Shown: positions 47,614 through 57,542 of the stretch, one piece after another
How the letters are laid out: each line of letters opens with the position of its first letter
Position numbering within the stretch: the stretch's first letter is position 1
IMG/VR virus record: IMGVR_UViG_3300030390_001550
Location: 26,232-90,231 of that record
Reading direction: 5' to 3' (one strand)
Length of the DNA: 64,000 bases
Source of the DNA: a virus
Translations under genes and position numbers: made by a program
Notes under the pieces: model-generated
What the model saw: only the letters and a program-made list of their open reading frames with translations
The model's database searches: none
What the model was told of the DNA's origin: nothing

Positions 47614-49431
47614 ATGACAACAAATATTACATCAACTCAATTAGATTTTGATCAAATAAAATCATCCTTAAAAACTTATCTTGCGAATAGTACTGAGTTT
47701 AGCGACTTTGATTTTGAAACATCAGGCTTATCAAATATTTTAGACGTTTTGGCATATAATACACATTTTAATGGATTGATAGCAAACTTTGCTACTAATG
47801 AGTCTTTTCTAAATACTGCACAATTAAGATCATCTGTAGTATCTCATGCTGAAGGGCTTGGTTATAGACCAAAATCAAGAAATGCGTCAAAATCAACAAT
47901 AACAGCATCTGTTGATTTATCTGGAGTTGGGGGTAGGCCATCTTCAATAACTTTACCTATAGGAACAACATTCACGGCCTCAAATGACTCAGCATCATAT
48001 CAATTTTCTAGTCGGGCGGCTGTGACCGCAAATGATGTAAGTGGACTTTATACATTTGAAGATGTATTAGTTTACGAAGGTACAATAAAAACAAAAACTT
48101 TTTTGGTTGATTCTTTATCAACAAATCAAACATATGTTATTCCAGATGAAAATATAGATACAAGTACTCTTGACGTTAGGGTATATAATACTCCAACAAC
48201 AAGCACTTATAGCACATATACTTTTTTAGAGGATGCTATTGAAGTATCTGCGACAACTGAGTATTATGACATAAAAGAATCCCCTAATGGATACTATGAG
48301 ATTAATTTCGGTGATGGTGTGTCTTTTGGAAAGGCACCGCCTGTAGGTGGAAAAATATTAGTGACATATAATGTAGTTTCTGGACCAGATGCAAATGGTT
48401 CTTCTACGTTTTCTGCGGTTAACTCTTTACAGGTAAATAGTGTTAATTATAACATTAGTGTTGGAACTCAAATCGCATCACATTCTGGAACAACCAAAGA
48501 ATCTATTGATGCAATTAAAAAACTTGCACCTATACAATTTTCTTCGCAGCAAAGATTGGTTACACCTTTAGATTATAAAGGTATGATATTATCTAAGTTT
48601 CCTACCGTTGTAGATGCAGCGGTTTGGGGTGGAGAACAGAATGTTCCAAAAGATCATGGAAAGGTTTATATGTCATTGAAGTTCCCAGATGGAACAAGCG
48701 ATGCTATAAAAACATCTACACAAAATCAAATAAAAACATCGTTTACTGATAATTTATCTATTATGTCTATAGACAATGTATTCGTAGAGCCACAAATCAC
48801 ATATGTTGAAACAACTACAGAATTTTATTATAATAATGGTTTAACATCGTCAACATTATCAACACTAGAGACTTTAGTTAATAGTTATATTTCAACATAT
48901 TTTGTAAACAATTTAGGTAAATTTGAAAATAAATTTAGAAGGTCGCCATTGCTAACAGGCATTGATAGTGTTGATCGTTCTATATTATCTTCTAAAATGG
49001 ACATAAAAGTTCAACAGAGATTTTCACCAATTTTAGGAAGTAGCAATTCATATTCTTTGAATTTTCCAATTCCATTAGCATCATTTAACGATACTACACA
49101 TACTATACAATCTTCACAATTTGTTTATAGAGACAGTGTTTGCATTTTTAGAAATAAGTTATCTTCAAATAAAATAGAAATTTTTGTTCCCGCTACTGGA
49201 ACTATTCTTGAAACTGGCATAGGTTCATATAATAATATGAATGGTACGCTAACAATTAACACTTTCGCACCAACTTCTATTGTTGGTGGGCTATCAGAAA
49301 TAAAAGTATCGGCAGTTCCGCAAGATCAAGCAGTCATCTCTCCTTTAAGAAATTACATACTTACGTTGGATATCGGTGCTTCGCGATCTTATGGAAATGT
49401 AGAAAATACAGATCAAAAGATAGTATTATAA
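47614..49431 (+). CDS. 6: gp6-like baseplate wedge protein (gpJ family)
   Basis: A 605-aa protein starting right after gp25. N-terminal L-A-Y-N-T-H-F-N-G-L-I-A-N-F-A-T-N-E-S-F, A-E-G-L-G-Y-R-P-K-S, and middle I-N-F-G-D-G and R-L-V-T-P-L-D-Y-K motifs are standard for gp6/baseplate_J proteins. It forms the inner ring of the wedge. Confidence 0.92.
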   Translation: MTTNITSTQLDFDQIKSSLKTYLANSTEFSDFDFETSGLSNILDVLAYNTHFNGLIANFATNESFLNTAQLRSSVVSHAEGLGYRPKSRNASKSTITASVDLSGVGGRPSSITLPIGTTFTASNDSASYQFSSRAAVTANDVSGLYTFEDVLVYEGTIKTKTFLVDSLSTNQTYVIPDENIDTSTLDVRVYNTPTTSTYSTYTFLEDAIEVSATTEYYDIKESPNGYYEINFGDGVSFGKAPPVGGKILVTYNVVSGPDANGSSTFSAVNSLQVNSVNYNISVGTQIASHSGTTKESIDAIKKLAPIQFSSQQRLVTPLDYKGMILSKFPTVVDAAVWGGEQNVPKDHGKVYMSLKFPDGTSDAIKTSTQNQIKTSFTDNLSIMSIDNVFVEPQITYVETTTEFYYNNGLTSSTLSTLETLVNSYISTYFVNNLGKFENKFRRSPLLTGIDSVDRSILSSKMDIKVQQRFSPILGSSNSYSLNFPIPLASFNDTTHTIQSSQFVYRDSVCIFRNKLSSNKIEIFVPATGTILETGIGSYNNMNGTLTINTFAPTSIVGGLSEIKVSAVPQDQAVISPLRNYILTLDIGASRSYGNVENTDQKIVL

Positions 49432-49432
49432 A

Positions 49433-50638
49433 ATGAAAGAAAATAGAATTGATCATATTATAAAATCTAGTTTGGTAAAAGAAGTTTTACCAGAATATTT
49501 TGCCAGTTCTTACCCAAATCTTATAGCATTTATAGAGACCTATTACGATTATATGGATTCTGATGGTCAATTTAATGATGTTATTAAAGACTTATATGAT
49601 ATCAGAGATATAGGAACTACTAAACTTTCATATATTGATAATATGTTTGAAGAATTTGCTTTAGGTATGGGTCAAGAATTTTTTAATGAGCCAAGAGAAG
49701 TTCTAAGAAACTTTGCGAAATTTTTTAGAGTTAAAGGTTCGCTATACTCAGCGAAAGGCTTTTTCAGATCATTTTATAACGATACTACTAGTGAGATCAT
49801 ATACCCCAAAAAAGACTTATTCATGGTTGGGGATAGTGCTTCTGAAATTGGCGCACATTCCACAAAAGTAATTCAAGATGGTGGGGTTTATCAAGTTCTT
49901 TCGGTACTCATCAGATCAAAAACATCACTTGGAGAATATGAAGATTTTTACAGAAAATTCGTACATCCAGCAGGATTTCATCTTGCAGCAGAAATGGAGA
50001 TTAATACTGATACTTCAGTAACTATAAAGTCAGAAACTCCAACACCCACAGTTGATCCTGATCTAGCAATAGAGGATTCAAGTCATAAATTTTCTATGGA
50101 ACATATTGCTTTAGGTTGCACCGCGATTGTGCCTTCTGGAAACTGTGTTATAATAGAGGCAAATAGTGGTTCATATGATCAAGATAAAATTCTTTACATA
50201 GATGACTCGTCTGGAATGCTGGAGTGGGGATTATCATATGATGCTTCTATTGGTAATATGTATGGCCCAACTGGATTTAGTCCAAGTCTTATTACTCATG
50301 AAAGAGTGAATAGTAAACCTTTAACACAAATACAATCTTCTATAGATTCTAATTACTATGCGTCTGGTAATCATTTTAGAGATCATAGTTTGGATAGTAT
50401 TGATATTGGCGCACTTACCGTTCAAAACTTTTGTTTTCAATCGGCGGCGGCTAATGCGCCTTATGACAGTGTAGGAAATTCCCTTAATTTTCCAGCACCA
50501 AGATATAGAACAATTAAAGAGTTTTGTGACTGTAAAGGTGATTCTAACTATATAAATACAAAGTATAGCATAGGTTCAACTCTTATAAGTGATATTAAGG
50601 GAAAAACAATACAAGAAACTAAGGACGCTTTAATCTAA
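49433..50638 (+). CDS. Baseplate/tail protein, gp7-region type
   Basis: A 401-aa protein. The N-terminus (F-I-E-T-Y-Y-D-Y-M-D, D-I-R-D-I-G-T-T-K, R-V-K-G-S-L-Y-S-A-K-G-F-F-R-S-F) matches a conserved virion protein that follows gp6 in T4-like marine phages and takes the place of part of T4 gp7. The C-terminal part has no recognised pattern. Place between gp6 and gp8 supports a wedge role. Confidence 0.65.
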   Translation: MKENRIDHIIKSSLVKEVLPEYFASSYPNLIAFIETYYDYMDSDGQFNDVIKDLYDIRDIGTTKLSYIDNMFEEFALGMGQEFFNEPREVLRNFAKFFRVKGSLYSAKGFFRSFYNDTTSEIIYPKKDLFMVGDSASEIGAHSTKVIQDGGVYQVLSVLIRSKTSLGEYEDFYRKFVHPAGFHLAAEMEINTDTSVTIKSETPTPTVDPDLAIEDSSHKFSMEHIALGCTAIVPSGNCVIIEANSGSYDQDKILYIDDSSGMLEWGLSYDASIGNMYGPTGFSPSLITHERVNSKPLTQIQSSIDSNYYASGNHFRDHSLDSIDIGALTVQNFCFQSAAANAPYDSVGNSLNFPAPRYRTIKEFCDCKGDSNYINTKYSIGSTLISDIKGKTIQETKDALI

Positions 50639-50651
50639 AGTAGGAAATAAT

Positions 50652-52028
50652 ATGGCATCAATTGTAACGGAAACACTCAAGCAAGAACTAATTCAACCAG
50701 TGTTGAAAAATATTACTACTGGTGTTAGTCCATCTTTTTATCTAGGATTATCAAAATCTCAATCTTGGGGAAATGGTTCTGATGCAGCACCAACACCAAG
50801 AAATGATGTTGATGAGGAAAATGATTTCAGAAAAGGATTACAGAGTATAATAAAGATTAATTCTGCATCACTTGTTGTTAAAAGACAAAATTGGACAACT
50901 GGTGTGACTTATGCTCAATACGATGATGAGAGAACTATGAGCCAATATGATTCTGATGGTATACCATATTATATTATGACTGACGCTCAAGATGTTTATA
51001 TTTGTTTTGTAACTGGTAGAGATGCGAATGGTGCAACCGTTCCATCAACTGTAAAACCAACTGGACAAAATAATCATGTATTTGGAACTACTGATGGTTA
51101 TAGATGGAAATTTGTATATAGCGTTTCTCCTTTAGAAGCAAACTATTATATGACGCAAGATTGGATGCCTGTTAGACACATAGAGAGTGTGGATTCAAAC
51201 TCAACTGGCGCAGAAAACAAACAATATGCAGTTCAACAAACTTCTAGACGTAGTGAAATCACTTCATTTATTGTAGATAGTGGCGGGTTAAATTACACAG
51301 ATTCTTGTAGAATACAAGTTAATGGTGTGATTGATGCTAATATATTAGTGAAAACTAGTGGAGGTGTAATAAAAAATATTCTGTTCGCCGCAGATTCTAG
51401 TACTTTTCACACTAAAGAAGATTTAGATGGTGCGATATTAACAACTGTGCATGGTACTGGTACAACAGCATCAATCAGACCAGTATTTTCAAATGCAAAC
51501 GGTATAGGTGCTAATGCTTCTGTTGATTTACGTGCTAAATCTATGATGGTAAATTCAAAAATTACTGGAAACCAAACAGACTTCATAAATGGGCAAGATT
51601 TTAGACAAATTGGAATCATGAAAAATGTAAAAGACTCTCATGGATCAACTGGTAAATTTTTTGCTGATAATTCTGGAAATGCTCTATATCAAATGAAGGT
51701 AACACCAAGCGTAGGATTTACAAAAGATAGATATGTTGTAGGTGCCACAAGTGGCGCGAGAGCATTTCTTGACAATGTAGTTGATAGCAATCTATTTTAT
51801 CATCAATTTGACTCAACAGGTTATATTTCGTTTGTTGACGGTGAAACTGTTAATGAGGATGGTGGGTCTGGAAGCGGTGTCATATCTTCTAACTCTTCCA
51901 AAATTAAACCAGAGGTACACCCAAGGTCTGGTGATGTTTTATACATAGATAATAGAGCAGCAGTACAAAGAGTTGCAAACCAAACTGAAGATATTAAAAT
52001 AGTTATTAAACTAGACAAATGTACTTGA
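50652..52028 (+). CDS. 8: gp8-like baseplate wedge protein
   Basis: A 458-aa protein. S-F-Y-L-G-L-S-K-S-Q-S-W, Y-Y-I-M-T-D-A-Q-D-V-Y-I-C, S-T-V-K-P-T-G and T-T-D-G-Y-R-W-K-F-V-Y are the marks of the gp8 family in marine T4-like phages. It forms part of the wedge dimer with gp7. Longer than T4 gp8 (334 aa); extra residues lie at the C-terminus. Confidence 0.85.
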   Translation: MASIVTETLKQELIQPVLKNITTGVSPSFYLGLSKSQSWGNGSDAAPTPRNDVDEENDFRKGLQSIIKINSASLVVKRQNWTTGVTYAQYDDERTMSQYDSDGIPYYIMTDAQDVYICFVTGRDANGATVPSTVKPTGQNNHVFGTTDGYRWKFVYSVSPLEANYYMTQDWMPVRHIESVDSNSTGAENKQYAVQQTSRRSEITSFIVDSGGLNYTDSCRIQVNGVIDANILVKTSGGVIKNILFAADSSTFHTKEDLDGAILTTVHGTGTTASIRPVFSNANGIGANASVDLRAKSMMVNSKITGNQTDFINGQDFRQIGIMKNVKDSHGSTGKFFADNSGNALYQMKVTPSVGFTKDRYVVGATSGARAFLDNVVDSNLFYHQFDSTGYISFVDGETVNEDGGSGSGVISSNSSKIKPEVHPRSGDVLYIDNRAAVQRVANQTEDIKIVIKLDKCT

Positions 52029-52043
52029 TAGAAAGAAACTATA

Positions 52044-52997
52044 ATGGTTAAGACATTCACCACAAATACTTTTGCAAATGTTTATAGTGATGACTACGAT
52101 GAAGATAAAAGTTTTCAACGTATCCTCTTTAACAATAAAAAAGCATTACAAGCAAGAGAACTTACTCAACTTCAAACTATTATTCAAGAGGGTATAAACC
52201 GCTTCGGAAAAAATATATTTAAAGAAGGTGCGGCGGTTTCTGCTGGTGGTGTTGCAATTAATAATAGATATAGATTTATTAAATTGGATACATCTATAAA
52301 TGCACTACCAGCCAACCCAAGTTCTTTAGTTGGTAAATCTTTTGTTGGGCAAACTTCTGGAGTGACTGTAAAAATATTAGAAGTTGTGTTAGCAGCATCC
52401 CCAGACCCTGCGACAATATATGTTCAATACACAAATACTCTTAGTGGGGCATCTTCAACTGAAACGATTAACGTCACACCATCAGAAGAATTAGTTGAAA
52501 ATAATGGATCAACTCGTTTTATAGTTCAAACAACTAATACGACAGTTAATCCAGCATTTGGTTTTGGAACTAGATTTTCAAGTGCAAGTCAAGACTTTTT
52601 TACACAAGGTTTTTTTGTTCATGCCTCTCAGCAAGAAATAATAATTTCAAAATATACCAATGATATCTCAAAGGTGGTTGGTTTTAGAGTAGAGCAAGAT
52701 ATTGTCACAGTAGATGACGATGTTACTTTATACGATAATCAAGGTAGTGTTCCAAACCAAACCGCACCTGGCGCAGATAGATTTAGAATTAAATTAGTAC
52801 TTACGACTCAAGACCTTATAACATCAGGACAAACATTCGTGTATATCGCCAATGTTGTAAATTCAAAAATAACAGAAAGAGTTACTGGATTAAATCAATA
52901 TAATTTGATTAACGATTTAATGGCAGTTAGAACAAATGATGAGTCTGGAGATTACACAGTTACACCGTTTTTCATAAGATTCGAGGATAGCGCATAA
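52044..52997 (+). CDS. DUF4815-type tail protein, N-terminal piece
   Basis: A 317-aa protein with S-F-Q-R-I-L-F-N-N-K-K-A-L-Q-A-R-E-L-T-Q-L-Q-T-I (about 24-47), the start of the DUF4815 tail-fibre-like family. The usual family protein continues directly into what is here the next gene; the stop TAA shares an A with the next ATG (TAATG). So one long ancestral gene is now two, or an indel is present. Confidence 0.78.
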   Translation: MVKTFTTNTFANVYSDDYDEDKSFQRILFNNKKALQARELTQLQTIIQEGINRFGKNIFKEGAAVSAGGVAINNRYRFIKLDTSINALPANPSSLVGKSFVGQTSGVTVKILEVVLAASPDPATIYVQYTNTLSGASSTETINVTPSEELVENNGSTRFIVQTTNTTVNPAFGFGTRFSSASQDFFTQGFFVHASQQEIIISKYTNDISKVVGFRVEQDIVTVDDDVTLYDNQGSVPNQTAPGADRFRIKLVLTTQDLITSGQTFVYIANVVNSKITERVTGLNQYNLINDLMAVRTNDESGDYTVTPFFIRFEDSA

Positions 52998-55900
52998 TGG
53001 CGAAGATTAAACTAAGGGTTTCTCCCGGTAAAGCATATGTTAATGGTTACAAAATACAGAAAAATATTCCTACATTTTTATCTGTAAGTAAAGCAACTGC
53101 AACCGAAACTATTATAAATGATAGTGTTGGTGCAGCATACGGACATTATGTTATTATTTCGGTTTCTGGTCTAAAAGGTATTCCAAATATATCGGAACTT
53201 GGTGTTGTTCACGTTAAGGATAGTGTTGATTGGGGTGGTAATACTGTTGGTAGTTGTAGAGTTAGAGCAATTGAAAAATATGATGAAATAGTAGATTCTT
53301 CTGGTGTAGCGGTGGTCGCATATAAACTTTATATCTTTGATCTCCAAATGAACTCTACAAAATTCTTTTCTACTGATGCAAAGAGTGTTGGTTTAACCAC
53401 TAGTGATTATGCTAACATATATCAAGAAAACTCTAGGTCTATTATTCATGGCACAAACAATAAAGGACTTCTTTTCTCAACATCAAATATCAGAGCAAAA
53501 GCGGTAACAAATCTATCAATTTATCAACAGAAGAAATTTGCGGCAACTCTCTCAGCAGGTTCTACAACATTAACTTTCACTTGTGCATCTGGTGAAGTCT
53601 TTTCTGATATATCCGATTGGATTGTATCAAATGGTTCTGGTACTATTCAATCGCACAGCGTGACTAGTGGAAGCCTTAACTCTTCATCAGCAACTATTAA
53701 TAGTTTAGTCGCTACAGATACGAGTATAGATGAAACATTCACGATTATTGCTTATGTGTATAAAGCATCTGCCACTCTCGCATCAAAAACAAAACAAACT
53801 GGAACAAGAAATTATACGGTTGCTTGGACTGCTGGTGCTACTAATGTCTCAGTGGATTTAAATGAAGTTGATATTATATCTGTTCCAGAAATTAGATATG
53901 GTGATGAAACTGGCGATATTATTACTGATAAATTTATATTGGATAATGGGCAGAGGGATGCCTTTTATGAAACTGGAAAATTAAGATTAAAAAATGGTCA
54001 CTCTTTAGATAACACTACCATTTGGGTTTCATTTACATATTTTGAACATGGTCAAGGAGATTACTTTGCACCTAATTCCTATGTTGGTGCTGGGTTTACT
54101 TATGATAATATTCAAACATATACTATGGAAAATGGCTCAGAAGTTGATTTAAAAGACGTTATTGATATGAGACCATCCAAAGGCCAAAGTGGTAATAATT
54201 TCACTCATTCATCTGCAAGAGTTCCAGCAATTCCGAAACCAACATCTCTTATGACAGGAGATATTGAGTATTATTTGCCAAGATATGATAAATTAATAGT
54301 TCAACAATCTGGAGAATTTAAGTATATTGAAGGAACACCATCGTTTAGTCCAAAATTTCCAGATGTTCCATCAAACTCTATGGAAATTTATCGTGTGAGG
54401 GTCAATCCATTTACATTGAATAGTAAAGATTTAACTTTCAGCATGATTGAAAATAAACGATATACTATGCGTGATATTGGTAAAATTGATAAGAGAGTGG
54501 ATGACTTAGAAGAACAAGTAACACTTTCTTTGCTTGAAGTTGATACTAAAAACATTCAAGTGTTGGATGAAAATGGAAATCCTAGAACCAAAACTGGTTT
54601 CGTTGCGGATAATTTTTCTGATCAAAGTCATATAGATGTAAAAAATCAAGAATATAAAGGGTCAATTGATCCCCAAGAACAATTCGCAAGACCAAAATTT
54701 AGCGCAAATAATATTGGCTTAGTTTATGATGATGCGCTTTCTACTAGAACTACTATAGTTGGTGATAATATTTATTTAGATTACACACATGCTGATTATT
54801 TAGAACAGAGTTTGGCATCTGGAACTGAAAATGTTAATCCATTTATGGTTATAGGATTTAGAGGGCATGTTAAAATGTCTCCATCTAGTGATGATTGGAA
54901 AGAGGTTGAATATCTCGCTGATAATATGATTGATGGTGGTACAAGACTTAATACTGATGCAGCAGTTCTTTGGAATGAATGGGAATGGAACTGGGGCGGT
55001 TCTGATTTAAATGGCCTTGATGTTGGTTCGGAAACAACTCAAACAGGTGTCACAGGTGAGCAAGCATTTACTGATGTAAGTCAATTTACTACTCGCAGTG
55101 GAGCATTTGGTACAAGTCGTAGACATTGGAGAAGAACTACTACAGGAGTTGAAAGAACAAACACTACAGTTGTAAATAGAATTATCGGAAGCAGTACTGT
55201 TAATGAAGTTGTTGGTGATAGACTCGTTCAATGGGCATTTATTCCATTCATGCGTTCTAAAATGATTTTCTTTAGGGCGGCTGGGCTTCAACCAAATACC
55301 GAAATGTTTGCATTTTTTGATCAGATTTCTGTTGCTGATTGGGTTAAACAAGAATCATTTAACGCATATAATTCTCATAAACAAACTGAATATGGTAACA
55401 GTCAAGTAAACGCAACATCTCATCCTAGTGGTTCATCTAAATTATATAGTGATGGTAATGGTCAAGTTGAAGGATCATTTTTTATCCCAAGCACAGATGC
55501 TATTAGATTTAAAACTGGTAGTATAGAATTTAAACTAACTGATATAACAAGTGTAGATGATAGTAAAGCAATAACTACTGCCTCTGGAATCTTTATTTCT
55601 ACAGGAGTATTAGATACTAGACAAGAGGATGTTGAATCAACTAGAGTATTAGAAGTTGTCGGAACAACTACTGAAAGGGTTGATAGAGAAGTCACTGGAT
55701 CAAATACCGTAAGAATTGATCCTCTTGCACAATCATTTACAGTTAATGAAGAAACTGGAGTATTCATTACTAAAGCCACATTGTATTTTAAACAAAAAAG
55801 TTCCAATATGCCTGTTTGGATTCAAATGAGGCCAATGGTAAACGGTTTTCCATCTTCTGATGTAATTCTTCCTGGTTCTCAAAAACTACTAACATCTTCT

Positions 55901-57331
55901 CAAGTTTCTATAAGTGCAGATGCTACTGTTGGAACAACATTTGAATTTGATGAACCAATTTATTTAAAAGGTAATACTGATTATGCTATAGTTTGTTTAA
56001 CAGATAATACTGATTATTTACTTTATACTTCAAAGGTTGGTGAGTTTGTTTTAGGTACTACAGAAGAAAAAATAAACAGACAACCATTTTTAGGATCACT
56101 ATTTAAATCGCAAAATAGCGTAACTTGGGAAGCAGCACAATGGGAAGATATGAAATTCAAATTGGAAAGAGCGTCTTTTGATACAACTGGCGGTATTGCT
56201 ACTCTCAAAAACGCTAATGTACCTGTAAGAGTTCTAAGTAATAATCCTATTACGTTGTTCGCAAAGGGCGCACCCACAACTGTTGTTGGTAAAACAACTA
56301 TTAAGGTAAATGCTCCACATCACGGATTAATTATTGGTGATAGTGTTGTAATATCAGGGGTGGTAGATGCAACATATGGTGTTGCTGTTAACAATGGTGG
56401 TACAGCACATACTGTAACAGAAATTGATGCTAGTAGTTTTGCGTTTGTCTCTGCTGCCTCTGCAATAACTACACCTGCTGGAACTGCGGCAAGCGGAACA
56501 CCGTTATCTCCAATTTTAACTGGTGGAGTTGCTGTAACTATAACACCACAATATTCTTACAATTTGGCTTGGCCTAATATTGAAACTTTATCGCCTATAA
56601 ATTCATCTATTAATTTTACAGAAAAAGGTATTAGTGGAAAATCTTATGCTGGTAGTGAATCTCCATATGTTCAATACTCAACAGCAACAGCACTTATACC
56701 AAAATATAATAACTATTATGCTTTCCCAAGATCAATAGCACATTCTACAAGAGAAGGTAGTATGGGCCACTCTTCACTTCTCGTTTATGGAACCATGACA
56801 ACTACTTCAAACTTTGTTTCGCCAGTAATTGATATGCAAAGAGCATCTGTTAATCTAATTGAAAATATTATTGATAGTCCAGTTTCACAAGCGACTAGTG
56901 GCGGTAGTAAGGTTGTTCTTGATGTTGCAACATCTGGATATGAAACATATATACCAGAAACTGATGCCCTAAACGGATCAGCATCTGCAAAACATATCAC
57001 GAAATCTGTAAGATTATTATCTCCTGCAAATGGATTGAAAGTTTTTGCTGGTATTAATAAACCATCTGTTTGTGAAGTTGAGTTGTATTATAAAGCACAA
57101 ATGGGTGACGTTGAGTTTGACAGTGTTCCTTGGAATTTAGCAACAGTAGATACTGCTATGCCAAGCGATGATGATAATATTACATTTAGGGAATATATTT
57201 ACACTATTGGTGGGGATACAGGCACAATGCCTGATTTTACTAAATTTAAATTAAAAATAGTAATGAAATCAACAAATTCTTCCAGAGTTCCAGCCATCCG
57301 CGATTTAAGAGCAATAAGTTTAGGTGATTGA
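52997..57331 (+). CDS. DUF4815-type large tail protein, main piece
   Basis: A 1444-aa protein, largest in the window. It begins I-K-L-R-V-S-P-G-K-A-Y-V-N-G-Y, a strand pattern that in relatives is internal to DUF4815 proteins. M-R-D-I-G-K-I-D-K-R-V-D-D-L-E-E-Q (about 492-508) and F-A-R-P-K-F follow. Later parts carry beta-rich adhesin-like domains with a D-P-L-A-Q-S-F-T-V motif near 911. Part of the baseplate periphery or fibres. It restarts in the TAATG overlap. Confidence 0.78.
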   Translation: MAKIKLRVSPGKAYVNGYKIQKNIPTFLSVSKATATETIINDSVGAAYGHYVIISVSGLKGIPNISELGVVHVKDSVDWGGNTVGSCRVRAIEKYDEIVDSSGVAVVAYKLYIFDLQMNSTKFFSTDAKSVGLTTSDYANIYQENSRSIIHGTNNKGLLFSTSNIRAKAVTNLSIYQQKKFAATLSAGSTTLTFTCASGEVFSDISDWIVSNGSGTIQSHSVTSGSLNSSSATINSLVATDTSIDETFTIIAYVYKASATLASKTKQTGTRNYTVAWTAGATNVSVDLNEVDIISVPEIRYGDETGDIITDKFILDNGQRDAFYETGKLRLKNGHSLDNTTIWVSFTYFEHGQGDYFAPNSYVGAGFTYDNIQTYTMENGSEVDLKDVIDMRPSKGQSGNNFTHSSARVPAIPKPTSLMTGDIEYYLPRYDKLIVQQSGEFKYIEGTPSFSPKFPDVPSNSMEIYRVRVNPFTLNSKDLTFSMIENKRYTMRDIGKIDKRVDDLEEQVTLSLLEVDTKNIQVLDENGNPRTKTGFVADNFSDQSHIDVKNQEYKGSIDPQEQFARPKFSANNIGLVYDDALSTRTTIVGDNIYLDYTHADYLEQSLASGTENVNPFMVIGFRGHVKMSPSSDDWKEVEYLADNMIDGGTRLNTDAAVLWNEWEWNWGGSDLNGLDVGSETTQTGVTGEQAFTDVSQFTTRSGAFGTSRRHWRRTTTGVERTNTTVVNRIIGSSTVNEVVGDRLVQWAFIPFMRSKMIFFRAAGLQPNTEMFAFFDQISVADWVKQESFNAYNSHKQTEYGNSQVNATSHPSGSSKLYSDGNGQVEGSFFIPSTDAIRFKTGSIEFKLTDITSVDDSKAITTASGIFISTGVLDTRQEDVESTRVLEVVGTTTERVDREVTGSNTVRIDPLAQSFTVNEETGVFITKATLYFKQKSSNMPVWIQMRPMVNGFPSSDVILPGSQKLLTSSQVSISADATVGTTFEFDEPIYLKGNTDYAIVCLTDNTDYLLYTSKVGEFVLGTTEEKINRQPFLGSLFKSQNSVTWEAAQWEDMKFKLERASFDTTGGIATLKNANVPVRVLSNNPITLFAKGAPTTVVGKTTIKVNAPHHGLIIGDSVVISGVVDATYGVAVNNGGTAHTVTEIDASSFAFVSAASAITTPAGTAASGTPLSPILTGGVAVTITPQYSYNLAWPNIETLSPINSSINFTEKGISGKSYAGSESPYVQYSTATALIPKYNNYYAFPRSIAHSTREGSMGHSSLLVYGTMTTTSNFVSPVIDMQRASVNLIENIIDSPVSQATSGGSKVVLDVATSGYETYIPETDALNGSASAKHITKSVRLLSPANGLKVFAGINKPSVCEVELYYKAQMGDVEFDSVPWNLATVDTAMPSDDDNITFREYIYTIGGDTGTMPDFTKFKLKIVMKSTNSSRVPAIRDLRAISLGD

Positions 57332-57332
57332 T

Positions 57333-57542
57333 ATGTTATTTTCTAAAATTCAAGGCGAAAAAAATTACGTTAAAGATTTAGAATCTGGTGCTATAATTAA
57401 TAGTGATTGCGTAGAAATTGAAAAAGCGAAGGTAAGAAAGAAAAAGATGCGAGAAGAAAAAGAAGAATTTCAAGTATTAAAATCAGAAGTGGCAGATATG
57501 AAAAATCTGCTTGTAGAAATTTCCAGAAAGTTAGGTGACTAA
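57333..57542 (+). CDS. Small coiled-coil tail-module protein
   Basis: A 69-aa protein; ATG at 57333 with AGGTGA upstream. It starts F-S-K-I-Q-G-E-K-N-Y-V-K-D-L-E-S-G-A-I, common after DUF4815 genes in marine T4-like phages, then Lys/Glu coiled coil. Stop and next start share one A. Confidence 0.68.
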   Translation: MLFSKIQGEKNYVKDLESGAIINSDCVEIEKAKVRKKKMREEKEEFQVLKSEVADMKNLLVEISRKLGD

